Source of the DNA: Spongilla lacustris
Lineage: Eukaryota > Porifera > Demospongiae > Spongillida > Spongillidae
DNA: 64,000 nt
NCBI GenBank assembly: GCA_949361645.1
Contig: OX442415.1
Location: 30,412,255 to 30,476,254 of the forward strand
Direction: 5' to 3'
A program made the position numbers and the translations under genes. The notes under the pieces are model-generated. The model was not told where the DNA came from. It saw only the letters and a program-made list of their open reading frames with translations, and ran no database searches. This document shows, in pieces, positions 43,250-54,879 of this stretch (the first letter of the stretch is position 1; each line of letters opens with the position of its first letter).

Positions 43250-44684
43250 TAGGCCACTCCAATACAGTAAGATTCCTTGTTTCCCATTTCCCGCACGCAC
43301 CATTTTTTGGTACCGCATGTTTCCATTCATTGTTAGATCACGTGTACGGTAACATCATTATTTTAATCATATAGACATTTAAAAAAGTGCTATCTTGAAC
43401 GTATCTGTTACGTACTGATTTGTCTAGAAAAATCCTTGGAATATTGATGCAGAACACTCCTTTCGCGATTTTTTAGTAGATTCTATTCGATCACGTCTTC
43501 CAAGCACATCCATAGAGTCCTGGATAGATTTACATGTAGTTAAGGCACCAGCATAGATAATAATACATGACGTGACGTCACGTTCCGTTACATGTCTGTG
43601 CTTCGCATTGAATTATGTAGTGGGCGTGTGCGCTGTTGAGCATCCTTCCGTAAAGAGCTTCTTTAGTACTAGTTTCGTTTAACTTTTTACTGGGTGAGGG
43701 CAACCTTTTTTTTAAAGACCGGCGTTGCATAACGTGTAGGTTGTGGTTTCTGTTTAACACATGTATAAATGAATAATGAAAATGAACCGCCCGCCCGCAT
43801 GCCCAGTGATGCCGCGGCCAGCTTTTAACAATCCGGTCACGTTCACGGCTGGCCGTTTGGATATAGACGGTCACGTTCACGGTCAAAGATGGACCGTATG
43901 ATTTCAATACGGTCACGTACACGGCTGGCCGTCAGCCGTCAAAATTTCAATACGGTCACGGACGGTCATTAAATTATTTATGCTATAGAAGTTTGGCATG
44001 CACGTATCAATAGAAATGGCAGAACAAGTGTGAAAAAACATATTCAATTAACTAAAGGCTTTATTGAAAGAGAACAGATTCAATCCTGGCTGGATCCATC
44101 CTCCATCTTCACAATGGAGTCTCAACTGGGAGAAAACTCGCTCGCACGTGGAATCCACGCGATAATGCATAATCATGGCAAGTCGCGTCCCCAGACCCAC
44201 ATTCGGCAGCAGCGGATGGATTACATCGCATATTACGAATACATATCAGGCTGGGGACGAGACTATGTCATGGCGAGGGGGACAACGTAAATAATAAAAT
44301 GGTTCCATAGCCACGTGTTGGTGACAGTCGGGTTTGCTGCAAACTTCACCGCGCTATTAGGTGGCTTATCCTCAAAGGTTCTTGGAAAGACGACATTTGC
44401 CACGCAGGGAAAAAATCCACTGCACGTGACGCTAGTGAATAGGCTTAATGGACCGTCAATAGTTCTGACGGCCACGGACGGCCAGCAAATTAATTTGACG
44501 GCCAATTATTTTTCACGGTTTAATCACGTGATCGGTAAGCTTCCCGGTCACGGTCACGGTCGGCCGTCAAAAACCGTCAAATGAATACAGTCACGGACGG
44601 TCCGTGCTGGCCGCGGCATCACTGCGCATGCCTCGTATGTCCTATTGAAATGGGAAAGAAGGAATCTTATTGGAGTGGCCTAAT
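43250..44684 (-). mobile_element. TIR element of the dispersed family, interrupted by a hAT element
   Basis: Terminal inverted repeats: TAGGCCACTCCAATA at the left and TATTGGAGTGGCCTA at the right. The interior is the reverse complement of 34441-35000 and related copies. TA at both ends may be the target duplication. A hAT-like element is nested at 43804-44624. Confidence 0.75.
43804..44624. mobile_element. Nested hAT-type non-autonomous element with 8-bp target duplication
   Basis: An 821-bp element with terminal repeats CAGTGATGCCGCGGCCAGC and its exact complement, flanked by CGCATGCC on both sides (43796-43803 and 44625-44632). Sister copies of the host repeat (for example near 31185) keep a single CGCATGCC. 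Subterminal regions are packed with GGTCACG and CGGCCAGC motifs in both orientations, as in many hAT elements. A short GACGAGAC-ended MITE-like hairpin lies inside at about 44187-44265. Confidence 0.88.
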
Positions 44685-45360
44685 AGTTGCACAGGTTTTT
44701 TTCATAATTTGAGACAAAAATCAAGATAGTCCCCAGTATTAAATTTGTTTATATTAGCTATGGTTGGACTTTCAGCTTGGTCTGGCAGGTCGGGATCCCA
44801 CAAGGCGGGGAAGTAGATTGTCACACCAACATTTTTTATGTCGATGATTAAAATAATGGATGTTACGTGACACGGGATCTAATAATGAATGAAAACGTGC
44901 GGTACCAAATAATGGTGCGGGCGGGAAATGGGAAACTGAAAAGGAATCTTATTTTAGAGGCCTTACACTGACGTGGCGATCACTACTTGTATGTAATAGG
45001 GAAAAAACGCTCACTGAGCAGTGGTTAACCGTTAACTCACTAACCGAAACTTTCCCATTCGCCTTTCTCTGAACATATATTTCTCCTATTCTCATAAGCA
45101 ATGCATCAGCCTTCGATTTGGGGTAATTCCCTGTTGCCTTTATAGATGTGCCTGCTCCAGCAGATCATCTTCTGACTCGGCATGAAAATGAAATGCTACG
45201 CTCAATTTGTTAACCACGTGAACATATTTAGGACCAAAAATTGTCACGTGGGACTAAATCCCAGGCAACTTAATTTTGTCCGCCCGGCCGATCGTTTTGA
45301 GCAATCCATTTTGGCCGGTGAGGGCGGACCGTAATTGGACCCCGTAGAGTTGCGCATGGG
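44685..45360. repeat. Duplicated block, empty-site version
   Basis: 44690-45097 matches 35001-35443 and 45091-45360 matches 37861-38125, here contiguous. It is therefore the uninterrupted counterpart of the CD225-carrying insertion. Confidence 0.75.
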
Positions 45361-45594
45361 GACACGGTTGTTCTGCATTGGCAATAGTTTGATATTTAGA
45401 ACAACCAATAAAATTTGCGGTACTTGCTCCAAAATGGCGGCTTCAGAGCTCATTAACTTTTAAGCACAAACCTTCCACATCTGGCACATACAGTGCAGAC
45501 AAACAGGCCATCGGTAGTTAGGTAAACGTATGTACTATCTTCAATATATTAAACGCATGTGTACGCTGTTACAACGTCGATGCACTACGCGTTG

Positions 45595-45816
45595 CAGTAG
45601 CGGATCCAGCATGGACGGTTGGGGGGGGCTAAAAAGGGGAGGGGCTGGCTGTAGGCGGAGCCGTCCCGGGGAGGGTGCGGGGCTGTGTTATTTCTACACT
45701 GAATTACTAGTATTATCACCTAAAACACCCATGCAAGTATGCTATGAATTTTTAATTTGAGGGGGGGAGGGGGGGGGGCTATAGCCCCCCCTAGCCCCCC
45801 CCTGGATCCGCTACTG
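45595..45816. mobile_element. Short hAT-like MITE
   Basis: A 222-bp element with inverted ends CAGTAGCGGATCCAG and CTGGATCCGCTACTG, flanked by CGTTG on both sides. G-rich and C-rich inner borders mirror each other. The CAGT-GCGGATCC end is a common hAT-type terminus. Confidence 0.75.
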
Positions 45817-45832
45817 CGTTGCGCAACCGAAG

Positions 45833-46027
45833 CACAGGAAAAAATATCGTATTCCCAGCCCTGGGTTTACCCTGGGTTTTGTTCGATGATCCCAGGTTGA
45901 TCCCAGGTTGATAGGCTATTAACAAAATTCACAGTTGACTTGGCGGACCTCAATGGTTGATTTAGTCGTTATCAACCTGGGATCGTCGAACAAAACCCAG
46001 GCTGGGAATACGATATTTTTTCCTGTG
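45833..46027. mobile_element. Short MITE with 28-bp inverted ends
   Basis: Ends CACAGGAAAAAATATCGTAT and its complement, extending to about 28 bp, with AAG on both sides. A partial copy lies at 34318-34375. Confidence 0.75.
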
Positions 46028-46250
46028 AAGGCTTTTATTGGGCACGATCGGTTGTATTGTTATCTGGCTTTCGTTCTCCGATTCCTCCCTTATAAGTGCC
46101 CTTCGAAATAATACAGGAATGAGAGCATTCACTGGTAAGTCGAAATATTCTTTTATCTTTAGGTGCCATATTTTCCACATGTGAGGATGGCACGAACAAC
46201 GTACCACACCAAGTCATGAATAATGCTTATTCATGCCATATTACGTATAT

Positions 46251-46780
46251 ACAGTGTAAAGATGGTCGATTTATTCAGGTATGTGGGTGCAGGCTACAAA
46301 AAGCTCTTAAAGCTAAGGGCAAAACAGGGCAACGAAAGCCACAAATATTCGTCCGCTCCTATCTTCGATATTGACGTTGCAAGTGATGCTGTTGAGATCC
46401 GCCCCCAGATGTTTTGCATTAATTGTCATTGTTAGGGCAAAGGGGTGTCAAACCCCATACAAGTGCAGACACACATACTGGATACGTGTAAAGTATGTTT
46501 ATAACTCTCCAATATACAGTGTAAAGATGGTCGATTTATTCAGGTATGTGGGTGCAGGCTACAAAAAGCTCTTAAAGCTAAGGGCAAAACAGGGCAACGA
46601 AAGCCACAAATATTCGTCCGCTCCTATCTTCGATATTGACGTTGCAAGTGATGCTGTTGAGATCCGCCCCCAGATGTTTTGCATTAATTGTCATTGTTAG
46701 GGCAAAGGGGTGTCAAACCCCATACAAGTGCAGACACACATACTGGATACGTGTAAAGTATGTTTATAACTCTCCAATAT
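46251..46780. repeat. Perfect 265-bp tandem duplication
   Basis: Two consecutive copies (46251-46515 and 46516-46780) appear identical by eye. Each encodes the same 57-residue frame ending MFCINCHC before a stop. The identity points to a very recent duplication or an assembly effect. Confidence 0.9.
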
Positions 46781-47457
46781 ATGTACATGTGCCAAAATAA
46801 GTAGGTGTTCAAGCCTTTCTGTACACTTAGATGGCAAGGCACTTTTAAGCCTGAATGGCCAAAATGCTACACTAGCTGATCACTTTGATTGTAGCCCTAG
46901 CACCCCCACCAGTTGTATAGCAAGGCATCCATGTATACCCAGCCTTGGCACATGTATAACTAATATTGACATCTGTGATGAACATGCATGCTGATGTATC
47001 CAATTTGTATAGCTGTGCTGCAGCAGCCAATCCAGCTGCCATGTCACATGTGTGTGTAAGCAGTGCATCTCAGCACATAACCAAGTGCCCCTGTTGTTAT
47101 GACTTGGCCTGTCTACAGAACAGTGCAGTGAAACTACCTACAGATATGGTAAACACACTTCTTGGGGTGTGCTGTACTTTGTGTGGGCAAGGTATCGGAG
47201 CTGGTGACTATGATACACATGAGTGTAGTCAGTTCAGCAAACTACAACAACCATATGGTCGATTGGATTCACTACCACAATGTGGTTGTGGATTGATGGG
47301 TGAACACTTTACAGGGTCAATTCACTCCAAGTTTAACAACCTAAAATTAAATCAGTACATGACCCAGTTGAAAGGAACATTACCTCTCTGTATCACACAA
47401 AAATCCATTGTGCCACCCCACCACAGAAGAAACGAAAAGAAACTAAGCAGAATATAA
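46263..47457 (+). pseudogene. Zinc-binding relic resembling the N-terminal region of RAG1 / N-RAG-type transposases
   Basis: The duplicated segment encodes FDIDVASDAVEIRPQMFCIN followed by CHC, which resembles the zinc-binding stretch before the RING finger in RAG1-like proteins (an Asp, then IHP..FC..C). After a gap with stops, 46978-47457 encodes a Cys/His-rich part: KCPCC, then VCCTLCGQGIGAGDYDTHEC, like the end of a RING finger followed by a C2H2 finger. The order fits the N-RAG arrangement also found in Transib/Chapaev-related elements. No transposase core follows. The comparison is from memory, and a generic RING/TRAF-type zinc protein is the main alternative. Confidence 0.35.
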
Positions 47458-47962
47458 ATAAAAAAATATAAAAACATTTGATTTCCTATAGATTGTTTAC
47501 CTATAAAATGGCGTCAACTGCGCATTGTAAAGCGAATATTCAGAAGGCAAATGCTGAAAGTAGAAAATATGGCACCCGTTAAACTAACAAAGAAACGTTC
47601 CAAAAACGTACGTCCGTTGTTGGTTTCAAATTTCAGGTGACTTTATCAGGGCGGAATCGTCAAAAAACGGTCACTTCTCGCCCCTAGTCACAAAACACGC
47701 ACCGACAACTCGCGCTTGGATATAACGTTCTGTACGACGGCACAACACATGCTTTATATCGTTGATACCATCATTTCTCCTATATTTCATGGTGAAATAA
47801 TCGAGGCTCAACGTCTACAGGAGCTGCTCCAAATGACCCTTTTTGTGGACATGTTTTAGTTGCTATGGGCGTAATGAGTTCCGTTGCTAGGTACGTATTA
47901 TTCATACGGTGAGGGCCTACATGGTGTATTGTCCAATTTTGTACGTATTGTAACAACCGTGA
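47458..47962. other. No recognised feature
   Basis: Unique-looking sequence between the zinc-finger relic and the 5' region of copy B. No motif or repeat is identified. Confidence 0.4.
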
Positions 47963-48833
47963 GGAAGAGGCGCTGAGGTCTGTTCATTCTGAGCAGTTGT
48001 TCGTTGTTAGGTGTTTGGTAGGTAGAAGCTATAAATACTAGTAGTGTATTTTGTAGACGTTTGTTTTGTGTCGTTTTGTCGGTGGAAATTGTGAGGTGAG
48101 CGTTTATGGGATAGTTTTTAGCATATTTGTGACTAGCTTAGTTCTTTGGTAGGCCTACCAAGCCTTTTGGTTTTAAACTGGCAAAAGGAGCTAGTACTGA
48201 GTTTATGCGTTAGTTTGGGTAGTGCTAGGAGAGTAGTTTTTGATGTTTTGTGTAGAGGTAGGCCTATTGTGGTGGTGGAGATCCCCGCAGCTACCCAAGG
48301 TGTGTGGGAGGGCAGTAGAGGTGTGCGGGTGTCAACGTTATAGCTGTATGTGCTTATCTAGAGAAGCCAACAGGACTACGCCTTCTATTCCACTTAGTGA
48401 AGTTATCTAGGTGTGTGCGAAGGAACACACACGCAAACGTCCTAGGCTGACGTTATTTCACATACTAACATAGCCAAGGATACATGTAGTCTAGCACAGC
48501 CTCACCATTAGCTTAAAAATCGCTTCCCATTAGCCTGAGGTAGCCAGCCTCGCCATTAGGCATAGCTAGAGAGCCTCGTGGTGCGAGGTAGCCAATATGG
48601 CCAAGTGCTCGAAATGCTCTGTTTGGGATGTCCCCGTTGGGCCATAAGAGGCCTCCTTACCTGTGGCCATGAAGCAGGTAGCCGTTGGTAGTGTGCGTGC
48701 GATGTAGTAAAGAGAAGCGTGAAGTGTGTGTGGTGTGGACCTGTTGTGCGTACGAGCTAACTAGGGCCCCCAAACGAAGGTGGTGCTGTCTGTGAATTAA
48801 CTATTAATAATTTCTTTTCTTTAGAACATAAAA
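47963..48833 (+). promoter_or_regulatory. 5' region of copy B
   Basis: Matches 38163-39632 without the MITE. A non-coding exon probably ends at 48095 (GTGAG/GTGAGC) and the coding exon begins at 48825 after TTTCTTTAG, nine bases before the ATG at 48834. Promoter elements cannot be assigned. Confidence 0.55.
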
Positions 48834-49768
48834 ATGTTTCATTTTGAAACTTGTCAAAAAGTACCAGTGCTATGTGGTCGAGGAGGGTTGGGTGGTGGTC
48901 TGGTGGAGGTGGAGGGCAGGGTTGTGTGGGGAGGAGAAGGAGAAGTGTACAGGCTAGAGGAAAAGGATAAGTGGGAGAGATGGACTGATGGTGTTGAGTA
49001 TAGGGCCACACTAGGAGTGTGTGGAGGAAGGTTAGTGGCTACAGGAGGTTGGAAGGGTGGTGGTGTGTGGAGTAAGAAGGTGATGGTGTGGAGAGGAGGG
49101 AGGTGGTCCCTCATGCCAGACATGTTGGTACGGTGTAGTAGGTCCTGTGTAGTTAGTGTTGGTGGAGGTGGTCTGGTGGTAATGGGAGGGATAGGTGATA
49201 GGGGCAAGGACTTGGCTTATGTGCAAGTCTTAGATGGCAAGACACAGACCTGGCACTTTGGACCATCACTACCTAAGCCATGTTGGTGCATGTCAGCAGT
49301 GGTCCATGGAGACCAGGTCTTCGTGATGGGAGGTGGGGTCTACATGGCCAGAGCTGTGTGGTGTGCCAACATCAATGACCTGGTGAGCCACTGAGCATTG
49401 TGTAGCATCTCTGTCCCTTTGTTTAGCATGTGTGTAGCTGACCCGTGGGACACACACACCACGCACCTAGCGCGTGGACGCTTCCTGCAACACACGCACG
49501 CTCAGCGTGGTCCTACACACACGCACACGTGTGCACACATGTGGCGCGCGTCCACATCACACACACAGTGTGGACGCTCGCTGTAGTAGCTCTGCTGGTG
49601 GAGACGCACAAACGCACAAGCATCTCCATCGTGTGCGCACCATGCACGGGCACACACACCAATGATGTCCACACATGCACACTATGTGTACCCAGTGGTG
49701 CACACATCCACATGACTGCTTGTACATCACCCATCTTTAATGTGCATCCTCACACCACACACACACAT

Positions 49769-49865
<97 letters not shown>

Positions 49866-52800
49866 CACACAGATTGCTGTACAGTCACAAGATGGCACAC
49901 AAAAATCTACCTGGAGAAAGCTACCAGATGTACCATACTACTATTCAGCTGTATGTGTGGTTGATGGTGTGCTCCTTGCCATTGGAGGACAAGAGCACTG
50001 GGTGGGATCTAAGAAGACCTCTGCCATCTATGCCCTCCACCCTGTTGATCAGAAGTGGCAGCATGTTGGAGACATGCCATTTGAGTGTTCCCATGTAGAC
50101 ACTCTACTGCTGTCAGGAGGAAGGCTTTTGGTGGTTGATGGGGACAGTCAGAGGGTCTTGAGAGTCACTGTGGAAGGTAAGCCATGCAAGTGTTATGGTC
50201 AGTACTACTAACCAGACTATTTTCAGGTCTGGCTATGGTCTTCCCTAGTCCTTTGAACACAGATGACAGGTGTGCGAATGGTTGGAGTGTGCCTGTGGGG
50301 TGGTGTCATGATGTGCTGGACTAAATAAGGCCACAGGGATCTAAATACCAATACCTGTGTTTGACCAAATATACTAATATGGGGGATATGTTAGACTGCT
50401 GCAGCATTAACTTTTTAGCATAGGGATGGTGTGATAGGGGGGTGGGGGGGGGGGGGGGCTTGTACCTCTCAGCTCCCATTTCCATGTACTCTATGCCTAT
50501 GCAAACATACATACGTTTTGTCTACATGCAATTCGCTCCTCAGAAATGTGTATAAGCAGAGCGGAACATCCTGTATTCAGTACGCTGTGTGGATTGTGGC
50601 TATGGCTAGCCACCTTTTACATATCTGATTTGACACCTTCATTCAGGAGGCTCTATGAGGAGGCCATGACCAAGGGATATGTGGAAACTTCAGTGACCAA
50701 GTGTCTCATCTTTGGAGCTGCTGGTGTTGGCAAGACTCACCTCAAACACCTCCTTCTCAAGAAGGACCATCCAAAGCAACGTGTCAGTACAGGACTGGCT
50801 GACAACCCTGTTAGAGCCATCTCCTTCACACTGGCTGGTGTGGGTGGACAAGAGGAGGATGACTGGTTTGTGGTTGAAGATGACCAGGCACTGATGAGTG
50901 TTATTGGAGGAACCATCAAAAGTGGTGTATCCATGGCACCATCATTGGCTGATGTGGTGAGCACTCTCCCAAAGATGGCCATAGACCCTTCCAATGTAGC
51001 CAGTGATGGAGCTGTTGGTCCCACCCCTGCTGGTGTGAACATCACCAAGGACACCACCCAGCCTGAACAGAGCAGGACTGCAGATATAGAGGATGAGCTG
51101 GTTCATCACATCAACCAATCCTCAGGTAAGAGCAGCAGGCCTTGTTATTTGCTTGTATTAACCCTAAATCTCCCACTGTAGTCAACAGGAAGTTGTTTGG
51201 TGTGAAGTGGATCCAGTTCATTGACAGTGGTGGTCAGCTGCAATACCATGACATCCTTCCATTGTTCATTCAAGATCCCATGGTAACAATATTTGTACTG
51301 AAGCTGTCAGAAGAGCTATCACATCACCCCACCATTGAGTACTATGGAGCAGATGGCAAGCCTGTTGGTAAACCATATCGATCATCTCTCTCTCATAAAC
51401 AGATCCTTCAACACTGTCTTGGAGCAATTCATTCACAGGATGCTCATCCTCTGATCGTCGTGGTGGGAACACATCGGGATGGTGAAAGTGAGTGTTCAGA
51501 GTCTATGGAAGAGAAGAACCAACAACTGAAGGCATTACTGGATCCCACCCACTTCTGTGTGCTTTACAATGGAGAAGGAATGGACAAACTGATATTTGCT
51601 GTGAACGGCCTTTCTCCTGAAGATGTGGACAGAGATGTTGCCCAGGTACTTAGAAAGGAAATAGTATCCAAATTTCCGCAGCAGTTATTTAGACGGCCTA
51701 TAGCATGGTTTGGGCTGGAAATTGTTCTCCAAAGGTCTTCCCATGATGGTGTCTTGAGTCTTGTAGAATGTCAGGTGTCTGCTAAAAGGTTTCACATTGA
51801 AGGAGATGCATTCTCTGCTGCCTTGCACCATCTTGTCAAACACAATGTGTTCTTATATTACCCAGAGGTTCTTCCCCAGACAGTGTTCTGTGACCCCCAG
51901 GTAGTCCTCACCAAGGTGACTGAACTAGTGCAGTACCACCACAGGCTCAGGGATAATCCAGAGGAGGGTGTGGCAGTTAGAGGTGACCTGGTCATGTTCA
52001 GGGACCATGGCCTGTTGTCAATGGAGCTACTGAGGAAGTTTCCAAAGCATTACAAAGAGGGTCTGTTCACTCCACAAGATCTAGTGAAGTTGCTGGTGAG
52101 TCGTGGTGCCATAGCTATGATCAGAGATGGTGAGTACTTGATGCCTGCTCTGCTGCCCCACCTGGACTCCACCCAAGTGTCCAAGTACCTTGAAAGAGGT
52201 GCCTCCCTGATGATTAGGTTCCCCCATGGCTATATTCCTAGTGGTCTGTTTTGCTGTCTTGTGGCCCTTCTACTTTCATCTTCCTGGAAGGTGTGCACCA
52301 ATAGGGGAAAGCCATTGTGTCTGTATCGCAACTGTATCAGATTAGTACATAAGGAGATTGTGACCCTTGTTGACATGTTCTCCTATATAGAAGTGCATGT
52401 TGATGAGGCTTCAAGTGAGGTGTGTAGGGAGATAAGAGGTCTTGGTATCAAGAGTGCCTGTAGTGTGCTCAAGTACCATAATGTCCAGTTAGAAGATGCC
52501 TTCATGTGTGCAGGAGCCCGTTGTACCTCAGACCCTCCTCATGTAGCTGTAGTGGTGTGTTCAAGTTCAGCATACAAGTGGAAGTGTACCATTTTAGAAG
52601 ACCAGAATGGAGACCTGAGTGAGGACCAGCTGATGTGGTTACCATCCAGGACAGGTGAGTGCCATCCCTTTGGTACAGCTGCAGTGCTTATGTGCCACAT
52701 TTGTGTCATGTCTATTTATAGGGACGAGGTCATCAGAACCAACAATGGAGGACCTGATGAATGATGTTGCAGCTGTGGTTCCAGCCAAGTGGAGATTTGT

Positions 52801-53023
52801 TGGCATACAACTAAAAGTGCCCCAGAGGGACCTCGATGATACCCAGTCCCAAATGGCTGGGAGGCCAAATAGTAACCTTCATGCATTTGAAGTGATGTTG
52901 GCTAAATGGAGCATCCTTGACCCCCATCAGTACACCTGGAGCACCATTATTGGTGCTCTGGAGACACCAAGTGTTGGAGAAGTAGCACTGGCAGCTGAGC
53001 TAAGGACAAAATACTTATGTTAG
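48834..53023 (+). CDS. Kelch-Roc-COR-Death protein, copy B (complete)
   Basis: Six coding exons join in phase: 48834-49382, 49873-50176, 50227-50269, 50647-51125, 51182-52654 and 52722-53023, predicting 1,049 aa. Residues 1 to about 290 form a Kelch propeller (LVATGG, LVVMGG, VFVMGG, VLLAIGG), a likely ligand-binding surface. Residues about 310-600 hold a Roc-like nucleotide-binding module: Walker A GAAGVGKT (322-329), a G3-like DSGGQ (473-477) and a G4-like THRD (555-558). The roughly 145 residues between Walker A and DSGGQ are much longer than in standard Roc domains. Residues about 625-940 resemble a COR/winged-helix region (FHIEGDAFSAALHHLV, DPQVV, LLVSRGAIAMI). The last exon is a Death domain (PAKWRFVGIQL, MLAKWS, YTWSTIIGAL). 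The order recalls DAPK1-type Roco proteins with a Kelch sensor added. Function as a cell-death or immune switch is inferred. Confidence 0.85.
49755..49860. repeat. (CA)n microsatellite, copy B intron
   Basis: CA run directly before the exon 2 acceptor, equivalent to 40597-40695. Confidence 0.97.
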
Positions 53024-53094
53024 ATGTGCATTTATTAGAATGTAATTTTTATTTTCTATCTGTGTGGATTCGTTTGTTCATGTAGATCTACATC

Positions 53095-53235
53095 AAAACC
53101 AACCACATAGCTATGTGCAGGCTGGGGGTGGGGTGGTGCCTTTGTTAGGGTGATGTGCACTAGAGTACACCACATAGCTATGTGCAGGCTGGGGGTGGGG
53201 TGGTGCCTTTATTAGGGTGATGTGCACTCGAGTAC
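53095..53235. repeat. Tandem duplication of about 67 bp
   Basis: Two nearly identical copies containing ACCACATAGCTATGTGCAGG in the 3' flank of copy B. Confidence 0.88.
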
Positions 53236-53456
53236 ACATGGTATATACTTAGTGCACATGTGGGGTGATACTAACTCTTCCTCATTCCCTGAGGGGTGGG
53301 AGTGTCATCACCTCCCCAAATCCCCCAGAAGTAGGGAGGTGTGGTCACACTGATATTAAGGTGGTGGTAGTTCACTCAGTCACAGGTCATGACCTCACTG
53401 CAGTGTTTAAGTCACCTGATCCACCACTTCCATCTGCTATGCACACCTGACCCACC

Positions 53457-53590
53457 CAATATGTGATCTTGGGGTACCTGGTGATATGTGATCTTGGGGT
53501 ACCTGGTGATATGTGATCTTGGGGTACCTGGTGATATGTGATCTTGGGGTACCTGGTGATATGTGATCTTGGGGTACCTGGTGATATGTT
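53457..53590. repeat. 25-bp minisatellite, 3' flank of copy B
   Basis: About five copies of the TACCTGGTGATATGTGATCT unit also seen at 1527-1752 and 63200-63370. Confidence 0.95.
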
Positions 53591-53744
53591 GTGGTTACTG
53601 AGACAGCTTGTATGACTAACATTACCAAATATGGAAATATCTTAAAACTGTTTGCTGAAGATAGTAGTAGATAATGACCTTTGGAGGATGAGATGTTAGA
53701 TAGTGGAAAGGCTACAAACAATTACAGTGTAGGGTCCAGCCCTG

Positions 53745-54000
53745 CAATGGACTGACCTATGGAGGGTGGGGTATGGAGGCAATGGACTGACCTATGGAGG
53801 GTGGGGTATGGAGGCAATGGACTGACCTATGGAGGGTGGGGTATGGAGGCAATGGACTGACCTATGGAGGGTGGGGTATGGAGGCAATGGACTGACCTAT
53901 GGAGGGTGGGGTATGGAGGCAATGGACTGACCTATGGAGGGTGGGATGTGGAGGCAATGGACTGACCTATGGTGGTGGGGTATTGGAGGCAATGGACTTA
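53745..54000. repeat. 35-bp minisatellite, 3' flank of copy B
   Basis: About seven copies of the unit found at 2195-2425. The shared flank ends around 54075. Confidence 0.95.
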
Positions 54001-54079
54001 CCTATAAATATCTGGTGATGTAGATTTAAGTGGCTGTCAGATCTGTGATGGGGGAGTGTGCACAAGATGGCTGACAGAA

Positions 54080-54879
54080 GGAGATACCCTAAGCTAACTG
54101 CCAAATCAGAAGTTAGTCATAAACTATAATTAAATTATGTAGGATTTCAATTGATTAAAAAGTAAGGAAAGAAGGAATGATGGATTGCAGAACTGAATTA
54201 TGCATTCATTGCTGAATAATATTGCACCTGTCCCAAATTGCTTAACAAAAAAATAACGATAATTGAAAAAGTTGTCCACTGCTGATATGTTAATAGTTAT
54301 GTGTGCAGACATCTCAGCTCCATGGGTTATCACACACCACACAGTCACCCTCTAACCAAGAGAAAGGTGGACATAAATTGCTGAGTTATCTTTGAATGTG
54401 CCCATATATGGGCATGGCTTTGTTTAACCATTCATCATATTCTGCATACTTCTAATCAGGATTCACCCAGCCTGATGTTGTTGAGCTAATGGTATTTTTG
54501 ATTGTAGACAATTGGAGTGTTATTTTGTACAAATAAGGTCTGTGCTAGAAGGCGTGTACCTAAGGTCTTGCACAGGAGGGTCTATTATGTCAGTACTATG
54601 TATTCAACTTCTGATTGCTTGCCTGAATTCAACCACTACTCCCTTGCATGACTACTCCAGATCCTTTGCAAATACATATTTTTTTATGAGGGGCAAACTG
54701 CTTGCATATTGCAAGACCCAAGAAATATTCTCTATACTACACGAATATCAGAAAAATCCTTCTCTCATGCTTCAATATGCAAGCAGTTTTCAACCAAAAA
54801 GAACAATAAACCTGAGAAATAAATATGTGCACAACGTTTAATGACAGATCTAGTTAGTAATGGAACAATCCATTGTGAA
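54080..54879. other. No recognised gene
   Basis: AT-rich spacer between the 3' flank of copy B and the duplicated nischarin 3' end. The open frame at 54512-54841 has no motif. Confidence 0.4.
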
